A stretch of DNA of 5,606 nucleotides from an uncultured Pseudomonadota bacterium (GCA_937915955.1 CALGIB010000704.1:1-5606); one strand, 5' to 3'; counted from the first letter of the stretch, positions 1 to 5,606 are shown. Made by a program: numbers and translations. Notes: a model not told the origin generated them from the letters alone.

Positions 1-1
1 G

Positions 2-898
2 CGCCTGGTCGACCTGATCGAGGCCAAGCGCCAGGCCATCCGCAAGTCCCGCTTCCTCGAGTTCTGGGACATGCCGGCGGGCATGGACAGCGTCGGCGGG
101 CTGGAGAACCTCAAGGAGTGGCTGGGCCGCCGAGGCAAGGCCTTCTCGCCCAGGGCCCGCGAGTTCGGGCTGCCCGAGCCCAAGGGTGTCTTCCTGCTGG
201 GCGTGCAGGGCTGCGGAAAGTCCCTGATGGCCAAGGCGGTGGCCGGCGAGTTCCAGATCCCCCTGCTGCGCCTGGACGTGGGCGCGCTGTTCTCGGGCTT
301 CGGCTCGGGGGTCGAGGAGAGCCTCCGGGACGCCATCCGCATCGCCGAGTCGATCTCACCCTGCGTGCTGTGGATCGACGAGCTGGAGAAGGGCTTCCTC
401 GGGGACCAGGCGGGCGGCAGCAGCTTCGGCACGTTCCTGACCTGGATGCAGGAGAAGGACAAGCCGGTCTTCGTCGTCGCCACCGCCAACGAGGTCCGCA
501 GCCTGCCCCCCGAGCTGCTGCGAAAGGGGCGCTTCGACGAGATCTTCTTCGTCGATCTGCCCACCGTGCACGAGCGCCTGAGCATCCTGGACCTGCACCT
601 GAAGCTCCGGGACCGCGCCCCAGAGGACTTCGACCTGTTCCAGTGCGCCGAGGAGACCGAGAAGTACTCGGGCGCGGAGCTCGAGCAGGTCGTCATCGAG
701 GGCCTGTTCAACGCCTTCGCCGAGGACCGCGCGCTGAACAACCGGGACCTGCTGCGGGTCATCCGGGACACGGTGCCGCTGGCGGTGACGATGGACGACC
801 GCCTCAAGGAGCTGCGCGAGTGGGCGCGGCCCAGGACCCGCCCGGCCAGCTTCGACATGCGCCGCGTGGACTACTTCGAAGACTTCCAGGAGGGCTGA
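2..898 (+). CDS. Ycf46-type AAA+ ATPase, C-terminal part (5' end outside window)
   Basis: The reading frame is open from base 2, so the ATG at 71 is not a credible start. Its 23 upstream codons (RLVDLIEAKRQ...FLEFWD) read like ordinary protein and run into the conserved GGLENLKEWL segment. Counting from the Met at 71, the visible AAA+ module has Walker A GVQGCGKS (44-51), Walker B VLWIDE (99-104), sensor-1 VVATAN (135-140), arginine-finger region ELLRKGRFDE (148-157) and the small-domain motif SGAELEQ (200-206). The strings REFGLPEPKG, CVLWIDE and RKGRFDEIFFVDLP are typical of the Ycf46 family, soluble ATPases of roughly 500 residues, so the N-terminal domain is missing here. A cyanobacterial member has been linked to inorganic-carbon use; the role in other bacteria is unknown. 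The segment after the first strand reads LFSGFGSGVEESLR where many relatives have LxGxxVGESExR, so the pore-loop region looks divergent. The stop abuts the gpsA start, implying coupled translation. The family call is firm; the biological function is not. Confidence 0.9.
   Translation, partial: RLVDLIEAKRQAIRKSRFLEFWDMPAGMDSVGGLENLKEWLGRRGKAFSPRAREFGLPEPKGVFLLGVQGCGKSLMAKAVAGEFQIPLLRLDVGALFSGFGSGVEESLRDAIRIAESISPCVLWIDELEKGFLGDQAGGSSFGTFLTWMQEKDKPVFVVATANEVRSLPPELLRKGRFDEIFFVDLPTVHERLSILDLHLKLRDRAPEDFDLFQCAEETEKYSGAELEQVVIEGLFNAFAEDRALNNRDLLRVIRDTVPLAVTMDDRLKELREWARPRTRPASFDMRRVDYFEDFQEG
888..893 (+). promoter_or_regulatory. Shine-Dalgarno site for gpsA
   Basis: AGGAGG lies inside the last codons of the ATPase gene. 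It is 5 bases before the GTG at 899 and 11 bases before the in-frame ATG at 905. The spacing slightly favours GTG 899, but a start at ATG 905 (protein beginning MQCAVIGAG) is a real alternative that would remove only two residues. Confidence 0.6.
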
Positions 899-1906
899 GT
901 GAGCATGCAGTGCGCGGTGATCGGAGCGGGCAGCTTCGGCACCTGTCTGGCGATGCAGCTGGGGCGCCTCGGGCACGAGGTCACGCTCTGGGACCACCGG
1001 CCCGAGCGCGCGGCCCGAACCCAGGCCAGCCGACACAACGAGGACTACCTCCCGGGCCTGACGCTGCCCGAGGCGGTCACGGTCACCGCGGATCTGGTCC
1101 TGGCGCTGTACCAGAAGCGGCTCGTGGTCGCGGTGGTCCCCAGCCAGTCGATGCGCGAGGTGTTCGCGCGGGCCTCGGAGCTCGTGGACAGCGCCGCCAT
1201 CGTCTGCTCGGCGGCCAAGGGCGTCGAGATGGGCACCTACAACACGCCCTCGGAGATCCTGCGTCAGGTCCTGCCCCGACCGCTGCACGACCGCATCTGT
1301 GTGCTGTCGGGGCCCAGCTTCGCGGCCGAGGTCGCCGAGGACCTGCCCACCGCCGTGGTCGTGGCCGGGCACGACGAGATCGCCACGCACCGGGTCGCCT
1401 CTGCCTTCCACGGGAGCAACTTCCGCGTCTACCACTCCGACGACATGGTGGGCGTCGAGGTGGCCGCGGCCGTCAAGAACGTCATGGCCATCGCCTGCGG
1501 CATCAGCGACGGCATGGGCCTGGGGCTGAACGCGCGCGCCGCCATCATCACCCGCGGCCTGGCCGAGATCACCCGGCTCGGAGTCGCCAAGGGAGCCGAT
1601 CCGTTGACCTTCGCGGGCTTGGCGGGCATGGGCGATCTGGTGCTGACGTGCACCGGCGACCTGTCCCGAAATCGGCGCGTCGGGCTGGCTCTCGGCCAGG
1701 GCCGCACGCTGCAGGAGGCCATCGCGGAGCTGGGCCAGGTGGCCGAGGGGGTCATGACGACGAAGTCTGCCTACAACCTGGCGAGCCGAATGGACATCGA
1801 CATGCCCATCACCGGTGAGATCTACCGCATACTCTACGAGGACAAGCCGGCGAAGCAGGCGATGGCTGACCTGCTGGCTCGGAGGCGAAAGGCCGAGCGC
1901 GAGTGA
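899..1906 (+). CDS. gpsA: NAD(P)-dependent glycerol-3-phosphate dehydrogenase
   Basis: This cytosolic enzyme interconverts DHAP and sn-glycerol 3-phosphate using NAD(P)H, supplying the backbone for membrane phospholipids. The 335 residues match the usual family length. The N-terminal Rossmann fold opens with CAVIGAGSFGT (GxGxxG at 9-14). The conserved SAAKGVE (104-110, Lys107), SGPSFAAEV (137-145), AAVKNVMA (190-197, catalytic Lys193) and LAGMGDLVLTCTGDLSRNRR (241-260, Asp246) follow in the expected order, so the active site looks complete. The GTG start immediately follows the upstream TGA and has a good AGGAGG site; ATG 905 is a near-equivalent start. The 3' end overlaps the next gene by 4 bases (GTGA). 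Its place in an operon with CNB-domain proteins and an aldolase suggests co-regulation of DHAP and glycerol-phosphate metabolism, which is an inference. Confidence 0.97.
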   Translation: MSMQCAVIGAGSFGTCLAMQLGRLGHEVTLWDHRPERAARTQASRHNEDYLPGLTLPEAVTVTADLVLALYQKRLVVAVVPSQSMREVFARASELVDSAAIVCSAAKGVEMGTYNTPSEILRQVLPRPLHDRICVLSGPSFAAEVAEDLPTAVVVAGHDEIATHRVASAFHGSNFRVYHSDDMVGVEVAAAVKNVMAIACGISDGMGLGLNARAAIITRGLAEITRLGVAKGADPLTFAGLAGMGDLVLTCTGDLSRNRRVGLALGQGRTLQEAIAELGQVAEGVMTTKSAYNLASRMDIDMPITGEIYRILYEDKPAKQAMADLLARRRKAERE

Positions 1907-2409
1907 AGACCGAGACGCGAAATCTCCTGAAGGGGGCGCCCATGCTGGCGGAGCTGGAGCCGGACGCGCTCGAGCGCCTGCTGACGGCGGGTCGTGTCCG
2001 TGTCTTGCCGGCTGGCGCCTTCTTGATCCAGGCGGGGGATGCGGCCGATGGCTTCTTCGTGGTGCTGGAGGGCAGGCTCGAGGTGCTCGCTCCGGGCGAG
2101 GGCATGACGCTGGCCGAGCTGGGGCCGGGCCAGAGCGTGGGCGAGCTGGGGCTGGCGAGCTCGGCGCCGCGCACCGCGGACGTTCGCAGCGCGGGGCCGG
2201 CGAAGGTCTGGCAGCTCTCCGCTGCGGCCTTCGAGGACCTGCTGGACGCCGGGGATCCGCTGGCGCCGGGGCTGCTGCGGTCCATCGGTCGAACCCTGGC
2301 CGCCCGGTTCCGCGAGGCGGTGGCCGACAGCTCGGCGATGGCGCCCGGGATCGCTCGCCGGGGGCTGGGCGGTCAGCTGCAGGCCCAGACCGGGTGGGAG
2401 GTCGAGTGA
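1903..2409 (+). CDS. Stand-alone cyclic nucleotide-binding (CNB) domain protein, canonical pocket
   Basis: A 168-residue protein made almost only of one CNB (cNMP-binding, CAP/PKA-R type) beta-roll. It shows the N-terminal helix LLKGAPMLAELEPDALERL (8-26), the strand region VRVLPAGAFLIQAGDAADGF (32-51), FVVLEGRLEV (52-61), and the phosphate-binding cassette GELGLASSAPRTADV (80-94) with Glu81 and Arg90 in the positions that contact the cyclic phosphate and ribose. A C-terminal helix (about 122-141) and a tail of about 27 residues follow. There is no helix-turn-helix, kinase, channel or other output domain, so it presumably acts on a partner protein. The GTG start overlaps the gpsA stop as GTGA, with GGAGG at 1881-1885 rather far upstream (17 bases). 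An ATG at 1942 has a better-placed AAGGGGG (1930-1936), but starting there would remove most of the family's N-terminal helix, so GTG 1903 is preferred. cAMP, cGMP or another nucleotide cannot be distinguished here. Confidence 0.85.
   Translation: MKTETRNLLKGAPMLAELEPDALERLLTAGRVRVLPAGAFLIQAGDAADGFFVVLEGRLEVLAPGEGMTLAELGPGQSVGELGLASSAPRTADVRSAGPAKVWQLSAAAFEDLLDAGDPLAPGLLRSIGRTLAARFREAVADSSAMAPGIARRGLGGQLQAQTGWEVE
2396..2401 (+). promoter_or_regulatory. Shine-Dalgarno site that fixes the start of the second CNB gene
   Basis: GGGAGG lies within the last codons of the preceding gene, 4 bases before the GTG at 2406. It supports GTG 2406 over the far-upstream ATG at 1815 in the same frame, which would place about 590 bases of this protein inside gpsA and the first CNB gene. 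Confidence 0.55.
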
Positions 2410-2873
2410 GGGTCTCCGAGCTCGCCGCCCTGGACGCGCTCCAGGGCCTGCTGGTCGAGGACCTGCAGATCGTGATCGAGATGGCCGAGGATCGGGTGGT
2501 GCTGGCCGGTGAGGTGCTCATCGAGCAGGGCCGGCGGACCCCCGTGGTGCTGCTGCTGCTCGACGGCGCGCTCGAGGTGCAGCGCGACGAGAGCACGGGC
2601 AGCGTCACCACGCGGGTGCCGCCGGGGGAGTGGATCGGTGTGGTGGACGCGATCGACGAGCGGGGGGCCACCGCGAGCGTGCGCGCGGCCCGCGATTCGC
2701 GCTGCCTGCTGCTGCCTCGACCGGAGCTCGAGGCCATGCTGCGGGCTGGCCATCCCACCGCTGGACGGCTGCTTCGCAGCTGGATCCGCAGCCTGGGCCA
2801 GCAGCTGTCACGGGTGAACCGTGGTAACGAGGCCATGCTGAAGCTGGCCGCCCGCCTGGGCCAGCCCGAGTAG
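2406..2873 (+). CDS. Second stand-alone CNB-fold protein, degenerate ligand pocket
   Basis: A 155-residue protein from the GTG at 2406, overlapping the upstream TGA as GTGA with GGGAGG just before it. The same frame stays open back to 1815, but that upstream part is out-of-frame shadow of two better-supported genes. The layout matches the preceding CNB protein: N-terminal helices (3-28), VVLAGEVLIEQG (31-42), VVLLLLDGALEVQ (47-59), a cassette-like loop PGEWIGVVDAIDERGATASV (73-92), LLLPRPELEAML (101-112) and a final helix region RLLRSWIRSLGQQL (121-134). The two align without gaps across the cassette (GELGLASSAPRTA against GVVDAIDERGATA). In that alignment the ligand-contacting Glu becomes Val79 and the Arg becomes Ala88. 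It is therefore a CNB fold that probably does not bind a cyclic nucleotide in the standard way. It looks like an old tandem duplicate and could pair with its neighbour. No output domain is present. Confidence 0.8.
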   Translation: MRVSELAALDALQGLLVEDLQIVIEMAEDRVVLAGEVLIEQGRRTPVVLLLLDGALEVQRDESTGSVTTRVPPGEWIGVVDAIDERGATASVRAARDSRCLLLPRPELEAMLRAGHPTAGRLLRSWIRSLGQQLSRVNRGNEAMLKLAARLGQPE

Positions 2874-3728
2874 GTGGCCATGATTCGAGAGCGCGAGCTT
2901 CGCCGTCAGATCGTCCAGTTCGGGCGCCTCTGCTACGAGCGTCACCTGCTGGTGGCGATGGACGGCAACCTGTCGGCTCGCATGGCGGACGGCAACATCC
3001 TCTGCACCCAGGCCGGCTGCCACAAGGGCTTCCTGGACGACGAGCACCTGGTCGTGATCGACCCCAGGGGCCGCAAGCTGCGCGGCAAAGGCAACCCGAC
3101 CAGCGAGATGGCGATGCACATCGCCTGCTACGAGGCGCGGCCTGACTGCATGGCCGTGATCCACGCCCACCCGCCGCTGTCGATCGCCTTCACGATCGCC
3201 AACCAGTCGCTGGCCCACTGCGTCCTGCCCGAGGTCGTGCTGACGCTCGGCTCGGTGCCCACCGTCGAGTACGAGACCACCGGCACCCAGGACCTGGCCG
3301 AGAAGATCCGGCCCTACATCGTCGAGCACGACGCCATCCTGATGGACCGCCACGGCGCGGTCTGCCTGGGCAACAACCTGATGGACGCGTTCTGCAAGCT
3401 CGAGACGCTGGAGCACACGGCGCTCATCACCAAGACCGCTCGGGACCTGGGCTTCGTGAAGAAGCTGCCTCCGGCCGAGGCCGTCAAGCTTCGCTCGATG
3501 GGGCTCAAGCGCTACGGCGGCCCCCCGGCTGCGGTGGCCAGGGCCGACGAGCTGGACGCCGGGCTGCCCGAGGTGTGCATGGGCTGCGACGGCTGCAGCG
3601 CCCCCAGCCCCACGGGCATCGGACCCAAGGCGGACTTCTCGGTGGTGCGGGTGAGCTCCGAGGCTCCCCCGCCCGGGGTCGAGGCCATCGTCATGGAAGA
3701 GGTGCTTCGGGCTCTGCAGGGCAGCTGA
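2874..3728 (+). CDS. Class II aldolase (FucA/adducin family) with Cys-cluster C-terminal extension
   Basis: A 284-residue zinc-dependent class II aldolase, the fold that cleaves sugar 1-phosphates to DHAP plus an aldehyde. By hand alignment to E. coli FucA recalled from memory, GNLSAR (31-36) and Thr76-Ser77 match the phosphate site, Glu78 the catalytic Glu73, His97 and His99 (HAHPP) plus His160 (RHGAV) the zinc ligands 92, 94 and 155, and Tyr214 (KRYGG) the Tyr209. The position of FucA Tyr113 is Leu118, within LPEVVLTLG, so the aldehyde specificity probably differs and L-fuculose phosphate should not be assumed. FucA ends just after Tyr209. Here about 70 residues follow, containing CMGCDGC (235-241), a possible metal or redox site. 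The GTG at 2874 directly follows the upstream TAG; ATG 2880 is an alternative (AGGTGG lies only 2 bases before it). A start with no clear Shine-Dalgarno fits reinitiation after the CNB gene. Family certain, substrate unknown; adducin-like or deoxy-sugar salvage aldolases are alternatives. Confidence 0.9.
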   Translation: MAMIRERELRRQIVQFGRLCYERHLLVAMDGNLSARMADGNILCTQAGCHKGFLDDEHLVVIDPRGRKLRGKGNPTSEMAMHIACYEARPDCMAVIHAHPPLSIAFTIANQSLAHCVLPEVVLTLGSVPTVEYETTGTQDLAEKIRPYIVEHDAILMDRHGAVCLGNNLMDAFCKLETLEHTALITKTARDLGFVKKLPPAEAVKLRSMGLKRYGGPPAAVARADELDAGLPEVCMGCDGCSAPSPTGIGPKADFSVVRVSSEAPPPGVEAIVMEEVLRALQGS

Positions 3729-3748
3729 GCCGGGGATAGCGTTCGCGC

Positions 3749-5539
3749 ATGCTGCTGACCCTGCTCCTGTCCTGCGCCGTCGAGCCCGAGCCCGCGGCCC
3801 CTCGCGGCGACTGCAACCCGGTCGACCCGGGCCAGTGCGCGCTGCCCTTTCCGTCGAGCTTCTACCTGGCCGAGGCGGACACCGGCAGCGGCTACCGGGT
3901 GGACTTTGGGCCGACCTCGCTGCCCGTGAACATCGACGACGTGCCCATCCAGCCCGACCGCTTCAACGAGCTGGACGGCTTCCCCATCCTGGGCGCGATG
4001 CTGGCTCACCTGCCAGACGCGGACGTGTCCCTGGCCCTCTCCCACGCCGACCTGGGCGCCTACCTGGACGAGGACGTGACGACCGTCGTCCTGGACCTCG
4101 AGACCGGGCAGCGCGTGCCGCACTTCGTGGAGCGCGAGGTCCAGGCCCCCGAGGGCGAGCGGCTGCTGACCCTGCGGCCGGTGGCCCCGATGGAGCACGG
4201 CCACCGCCACGTGGTGGGCATCCGGGGCCTGGGTGGGGACGCGCCCGAGGGCTTCGCGGCGCTGCGCGACGGGCTCGAGGGCGAGGCCGACCTGGAGCGC
4301 CAGCGCGCCCACTACGAGGACCTGATCTTCCCGGCGCTGCAGGGCGAGGGCTTTCAGCGCGAGGAGCTGCTGCTGGCCTGGGACTTCGTGACCGTCAGCG
4401 AGGACAGCCTGGACTCGATGAAGCAGGTCCGCGACGAGGGGCTCGCGACCGGCGCGACCTACACGATCGAGGGCGTGAGCGAGGGCTGCCCTCGGGTCTT
4501 CGACGGCCACATGCAGGCGCCGCTGTACCTGGACAGCTGGGAGCCGGGCAGCCTGCTGAGCCGGGACGCAGACGGCCTGCCCGCGCAGAACGGCGCCGCC
4601 GCTGTGCCCTTCGTCGTGCGCGTGCCGTGCAGCCTGATCGAGGACCCCCGCCCGGGCCCGATGGTGCAGTTCGGCCACGGCGTGCTGGGCGACTACACCG
4701 AGGTCAGCGCCATCGACAGCCTGGCCGAGGCCAACGGCTGGGTCACCTACGCGGTCGGCTGGACCGGCATGAAGTCCGACGACATCAGCCAGATCACGCT
4801 GGCGGTGGCCCAGGACATGACGCGCTTCTCGATCGTGCCGGATCGGCTGCACCAGGGGCACCTGGAGTTCTTGCTGGCCCAGCAGATGATGGCCGGGGAC
4901 TTCCTGGACGAGCTGGTCGAGGACGGCGTCACCCTGGGCGATCCGGACCAGATGTACTTCTACGGGGTGTCCCAGGGAGGCATCCTGGGCGGGGCCCAGG
5001 TGGCCATGAGCCCCACGCTGCAGCGCGCGGGCCTGTCGGTGCCGGGCATGCCGTTCACGCTGATCCTGACGCGCTCGGACAACTTCCAGCCCTTCCTGGC
5101 GCTCTTCCAGATCAAGTACGACGACTGGCGCGACATCTCCGTGCTGATCGCCAGCATGCAGATGCTCTGGGACCCCGTCGAGAGCGCCGGCTGGGCCCAC
5201 CAGCAGGACAAGCCCGTCCTGGTCCAGGCCGCCATCGGGGACGCCGCGGTCACCACGCTCTCCGCCCACGTGATGAGCCGCGCCTACGGGCTGCCGTTGG
5301 TCCAGCCTTCGGCGCGCCAGGTCTGGGGGCTCGAGCCCCTCGAGGCGCCGGTCGAGGGAGGCGGCCTGGTCGAGTTCGACTGGGGCGTGGAGGAGCCGGT
5401 CGAGGCGGTCCCCTGTGACGTCGACACGAACACGCACGGCGGGCCCTTCAGCAGCGCCGCCGGGCGTCTGCAGCTGGCCACCTTCCTCGAGACCGGCGTG
5501 GTCGAGCAGGTCTGCGACGGGGCCTGCGACCCCTACTGA
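3749..5539 (+). CDS. Surface lipoprotein alpha/beta hydrolase (virulence-factor-lipase-like)
   Basis: A 596-residue predicted exported lipoprotein. The start MLLTLLLSC gives a lipobox (LLSC, lipidated Cys9) after only eight residues without a basic N-region. An in-frame TAG at 3737-3739 rules out a longer version. The N-terminal half begins with CNPVDPGQCALPFPSSFYL (22-40), a style I associate with the N-terminal domain of bacterial virulence-factor lipases and large myxobacterial lipoproteins. The C-terminal hydrolase domain (from about 300) shows an oxyanion-type MVQFGHG (305-311), the nucleophile elbow YGVSQGG (405-411, Ser408), a likely acid Asp498 in AAIGDAA and a likely His563 in NTHGGPF, so a Ser-Asp-His triad is plausible. 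Seven further cysteines (22, 30, 247, 294, 556, 589, 593) suggest disulfides outside the cytoplasm; the VCDGACDPY end is Cys-rich. It follows the aldolase after 20 bases with only a weak GGGGA site at 3732-3736, so it may be the last operon gene. Substrate (lipid, ester or polymer) unknown. Confidence 0.82.
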   Translation: MLLTLLLSCAVEPEPAAPRGDCNPVDPGQCALPFPSSFYLAEADTGSGYRVDFGPTSLPVNIDDVPIQPDRFNELDGFPILGAMLAHLPDADVSLALSHADLGAYLDEDVTTVVLDLETGQRVPHFVEREVQAPEGERLLTLRPVAPMEHGHRHVVGIRGLGGDAPEGFAALRDGLEGEADLERQRAHYEDLIFPALQGEGFQREELLLAWDFVTVSEDSLDSMKQVRDEGLATGATYTIEGVSEGCPRVFDGHMQAPLYLDSWEPGSLLSRDADGLPAQNGAAAVPFVVRVPCSLIEDPRPGPMVQFGHGVLGDYTEVSAIDSLAEANGWVTYAVGWTGMKSDDISQITLAVAQDMTRFSIVPDRLHQGHLEFLLAQQMMAGDFLDELVEDGVTLGDPDQMYFYGVSQGGILGGAQVAMSPTLQRAGLSVPGMPFTLILTRSDNFQPFLALFQIKYDDWRDISVLIASMQMLWDPVESAGWAHQQDKPVLVQAAIGDAAVTTLSAHVMSRAYGLPLVQPSARQVWGLEPLEAPVEGGGLVEFDWGVEEPVEAVPCDVDTNTHGGPFSSAAGRLQLATFLETGVVEQVCDGACDPY

Positions 5540-5604
5540 GCGCGTCGCCGGGCCAACAGCGCCAGGCCCAGGCCCAGCAGCGCCGCCAGGCCCGAGGACC
5601 CGCC
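5533..5604 (-). CDS. C-terminal end of a converging gene with MYXO-CTERM-like sorting tail (partial)
   Basis: Read on the minus strand from the window edge, one frame encodes 23 residues and then TAG (5535-5533). They are GGSSG, a 13-residue hydrophobic stretch LAALLGLGLALLA, and RRRAQ. This is the tripartite pattern of MYXO-CTERM / GlyGly-CTERM type sorting signals: small residues, a single transmembrane helix, then an Arg cluster at the extreme C-terminus. These mark exported surface proteins processed by rhombosortase-type proteases. The other two minus frames give Pro/Arg/Trp-rich or Gly/Pro-rich strings, which are less protein-like. The codon cut by the window edge ends in CC, so the preceding residue is Ser, Pro, Thr or Ala. 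The diagnostic Cys expected just upstream lies outside the window. The last 7 bases overlap the end of the lipoprotein gene, tail to tail. The protein's main domain cannot be judged from here. Confidence 0.65.
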   Translation of the reverse strand, partial: GGSSGLAALLGLGLALLARRRAQ

Positions 5605-5606
5605 GG

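Noticed and set aside
71..73. ATG at 71 as start of the ATPase gene
   Set aside because: The frame is open to the window edge with protein-like sequence before it, and the family has a large N-terminal domain, so the gene is simply cut by the window.
118..1818. 566-codon open frame on the plus strand
   Set aside because: It overlaps the ATPase and gpsA in another frame and is made mainly of Arg, Gly, Ala and Pro, which is a GC shadow.
356..2881. 841-codon open frame on the minus strand
   Set aside because: It is antisense to four well-supported genes. Its product is low-complexity and rich in Arg, Ser, Pro, His and Gln with no recognisable motif, as expected from shadow frames in very GC-rich DNA.
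3729..3748. Separate promoter for the hydrolase gene in the 20-base gap
   Set aside because: The gap is too short to hold a recognisable promoter, and no -35/-10 pair was seen. A promoter inside the aldolase gene cannot be excluded by eye.
3835..5418. 527-codon open frame on the plus strand inside the hydrolase gene
   Set aside because: Its product is dominated by Arg, Gly, Ala and Pro with no domain signs. The overlapping frame has a lipobox and a GxSxG motif.
3512..5437. 641-codon open frame on the minus strand
   Set aside because: It is antisense to the hydrolase gene and the aldolase 3' end. Its His/Gln/Val/Arg-rich repetitive composition without motifs marks it as the complement of a real coding frame.
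5540..5600. GC-rich repeat-like stretch (ggccca/gccagg units) as a terminator or repeat
   Set aside because: The short repeats are explained by Gly/Leu/Ala codons of the minus-strand hydrophobic tail. No hairpin followed by a T-run is visible.

Overview
This is a gene-dense, very GC-rich piece of a bacterial chromosome, read almost entirely left to right. Several signs point to a myxobacterium-like (Myxococcota / former Deltaproteobacteria) organism. The last bases encode, on the minus strand, the end of a protein with a MYXO-CTERM-like sorting tail (Gly/Ser, hydrophobic helix, Arg cluster). The large secreted hydrolase has the Cys-rich lipoprotein style common in that group. GTG starts and zero-gap or 4-base gene junctions are the rule. 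The assignment is an inference from protein style, not a database match.

Layout: (1) 2-898, the C-terminal part of a Ycf46-type AAA+ ATPase whose start lies upstream of the window. (2) 899-1906, gpsA, glycerol-3-phosphate dehydrogenase. (3) 1903-2409 and (4) 2406-2873, two small stand-alone cyclic-nucleotide-binding (CNB) domain proteins in tandem. The first keeps the Glu and Arg of the phosphate-binding cassette and the second has lost both. The second gene starts at a GTG hidden inside a much longer open frame. (5) 2874-3728, a class II (FucA-type) aldolase with intact metal ligands and an unusual C-terminal extension carrying a CxxCxxC cluster. (6) 3749-5539, a surface lipoprotein alpha/beta hydrolase with a very short signal peptide. 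(7) complement 5533-5604, the last 23 codons of a converging gene with the MYXO-CTERM-like tail.

Genes 1-5 are joined by 0-base or 4-base junctions and look like one translationally coupled operon. Gene 6 follows after only 20 bases. A plausible but unproven theme is the dihydroxyacetone phosphate (DHAP) / glycerol-3-phosphate node. FucA-type aldolases release DHAP, GpsA reduces DHAP to glycerol-3-phosphate for phospholipid synthesis, and two CNB proteins without any effector domain sit between them. No mobile element, CRISPR array, tRNA or rRNA is visible. No non-coding stretch exceeds 20 bases. The long minus-strand open frames are GC-driven shadows.
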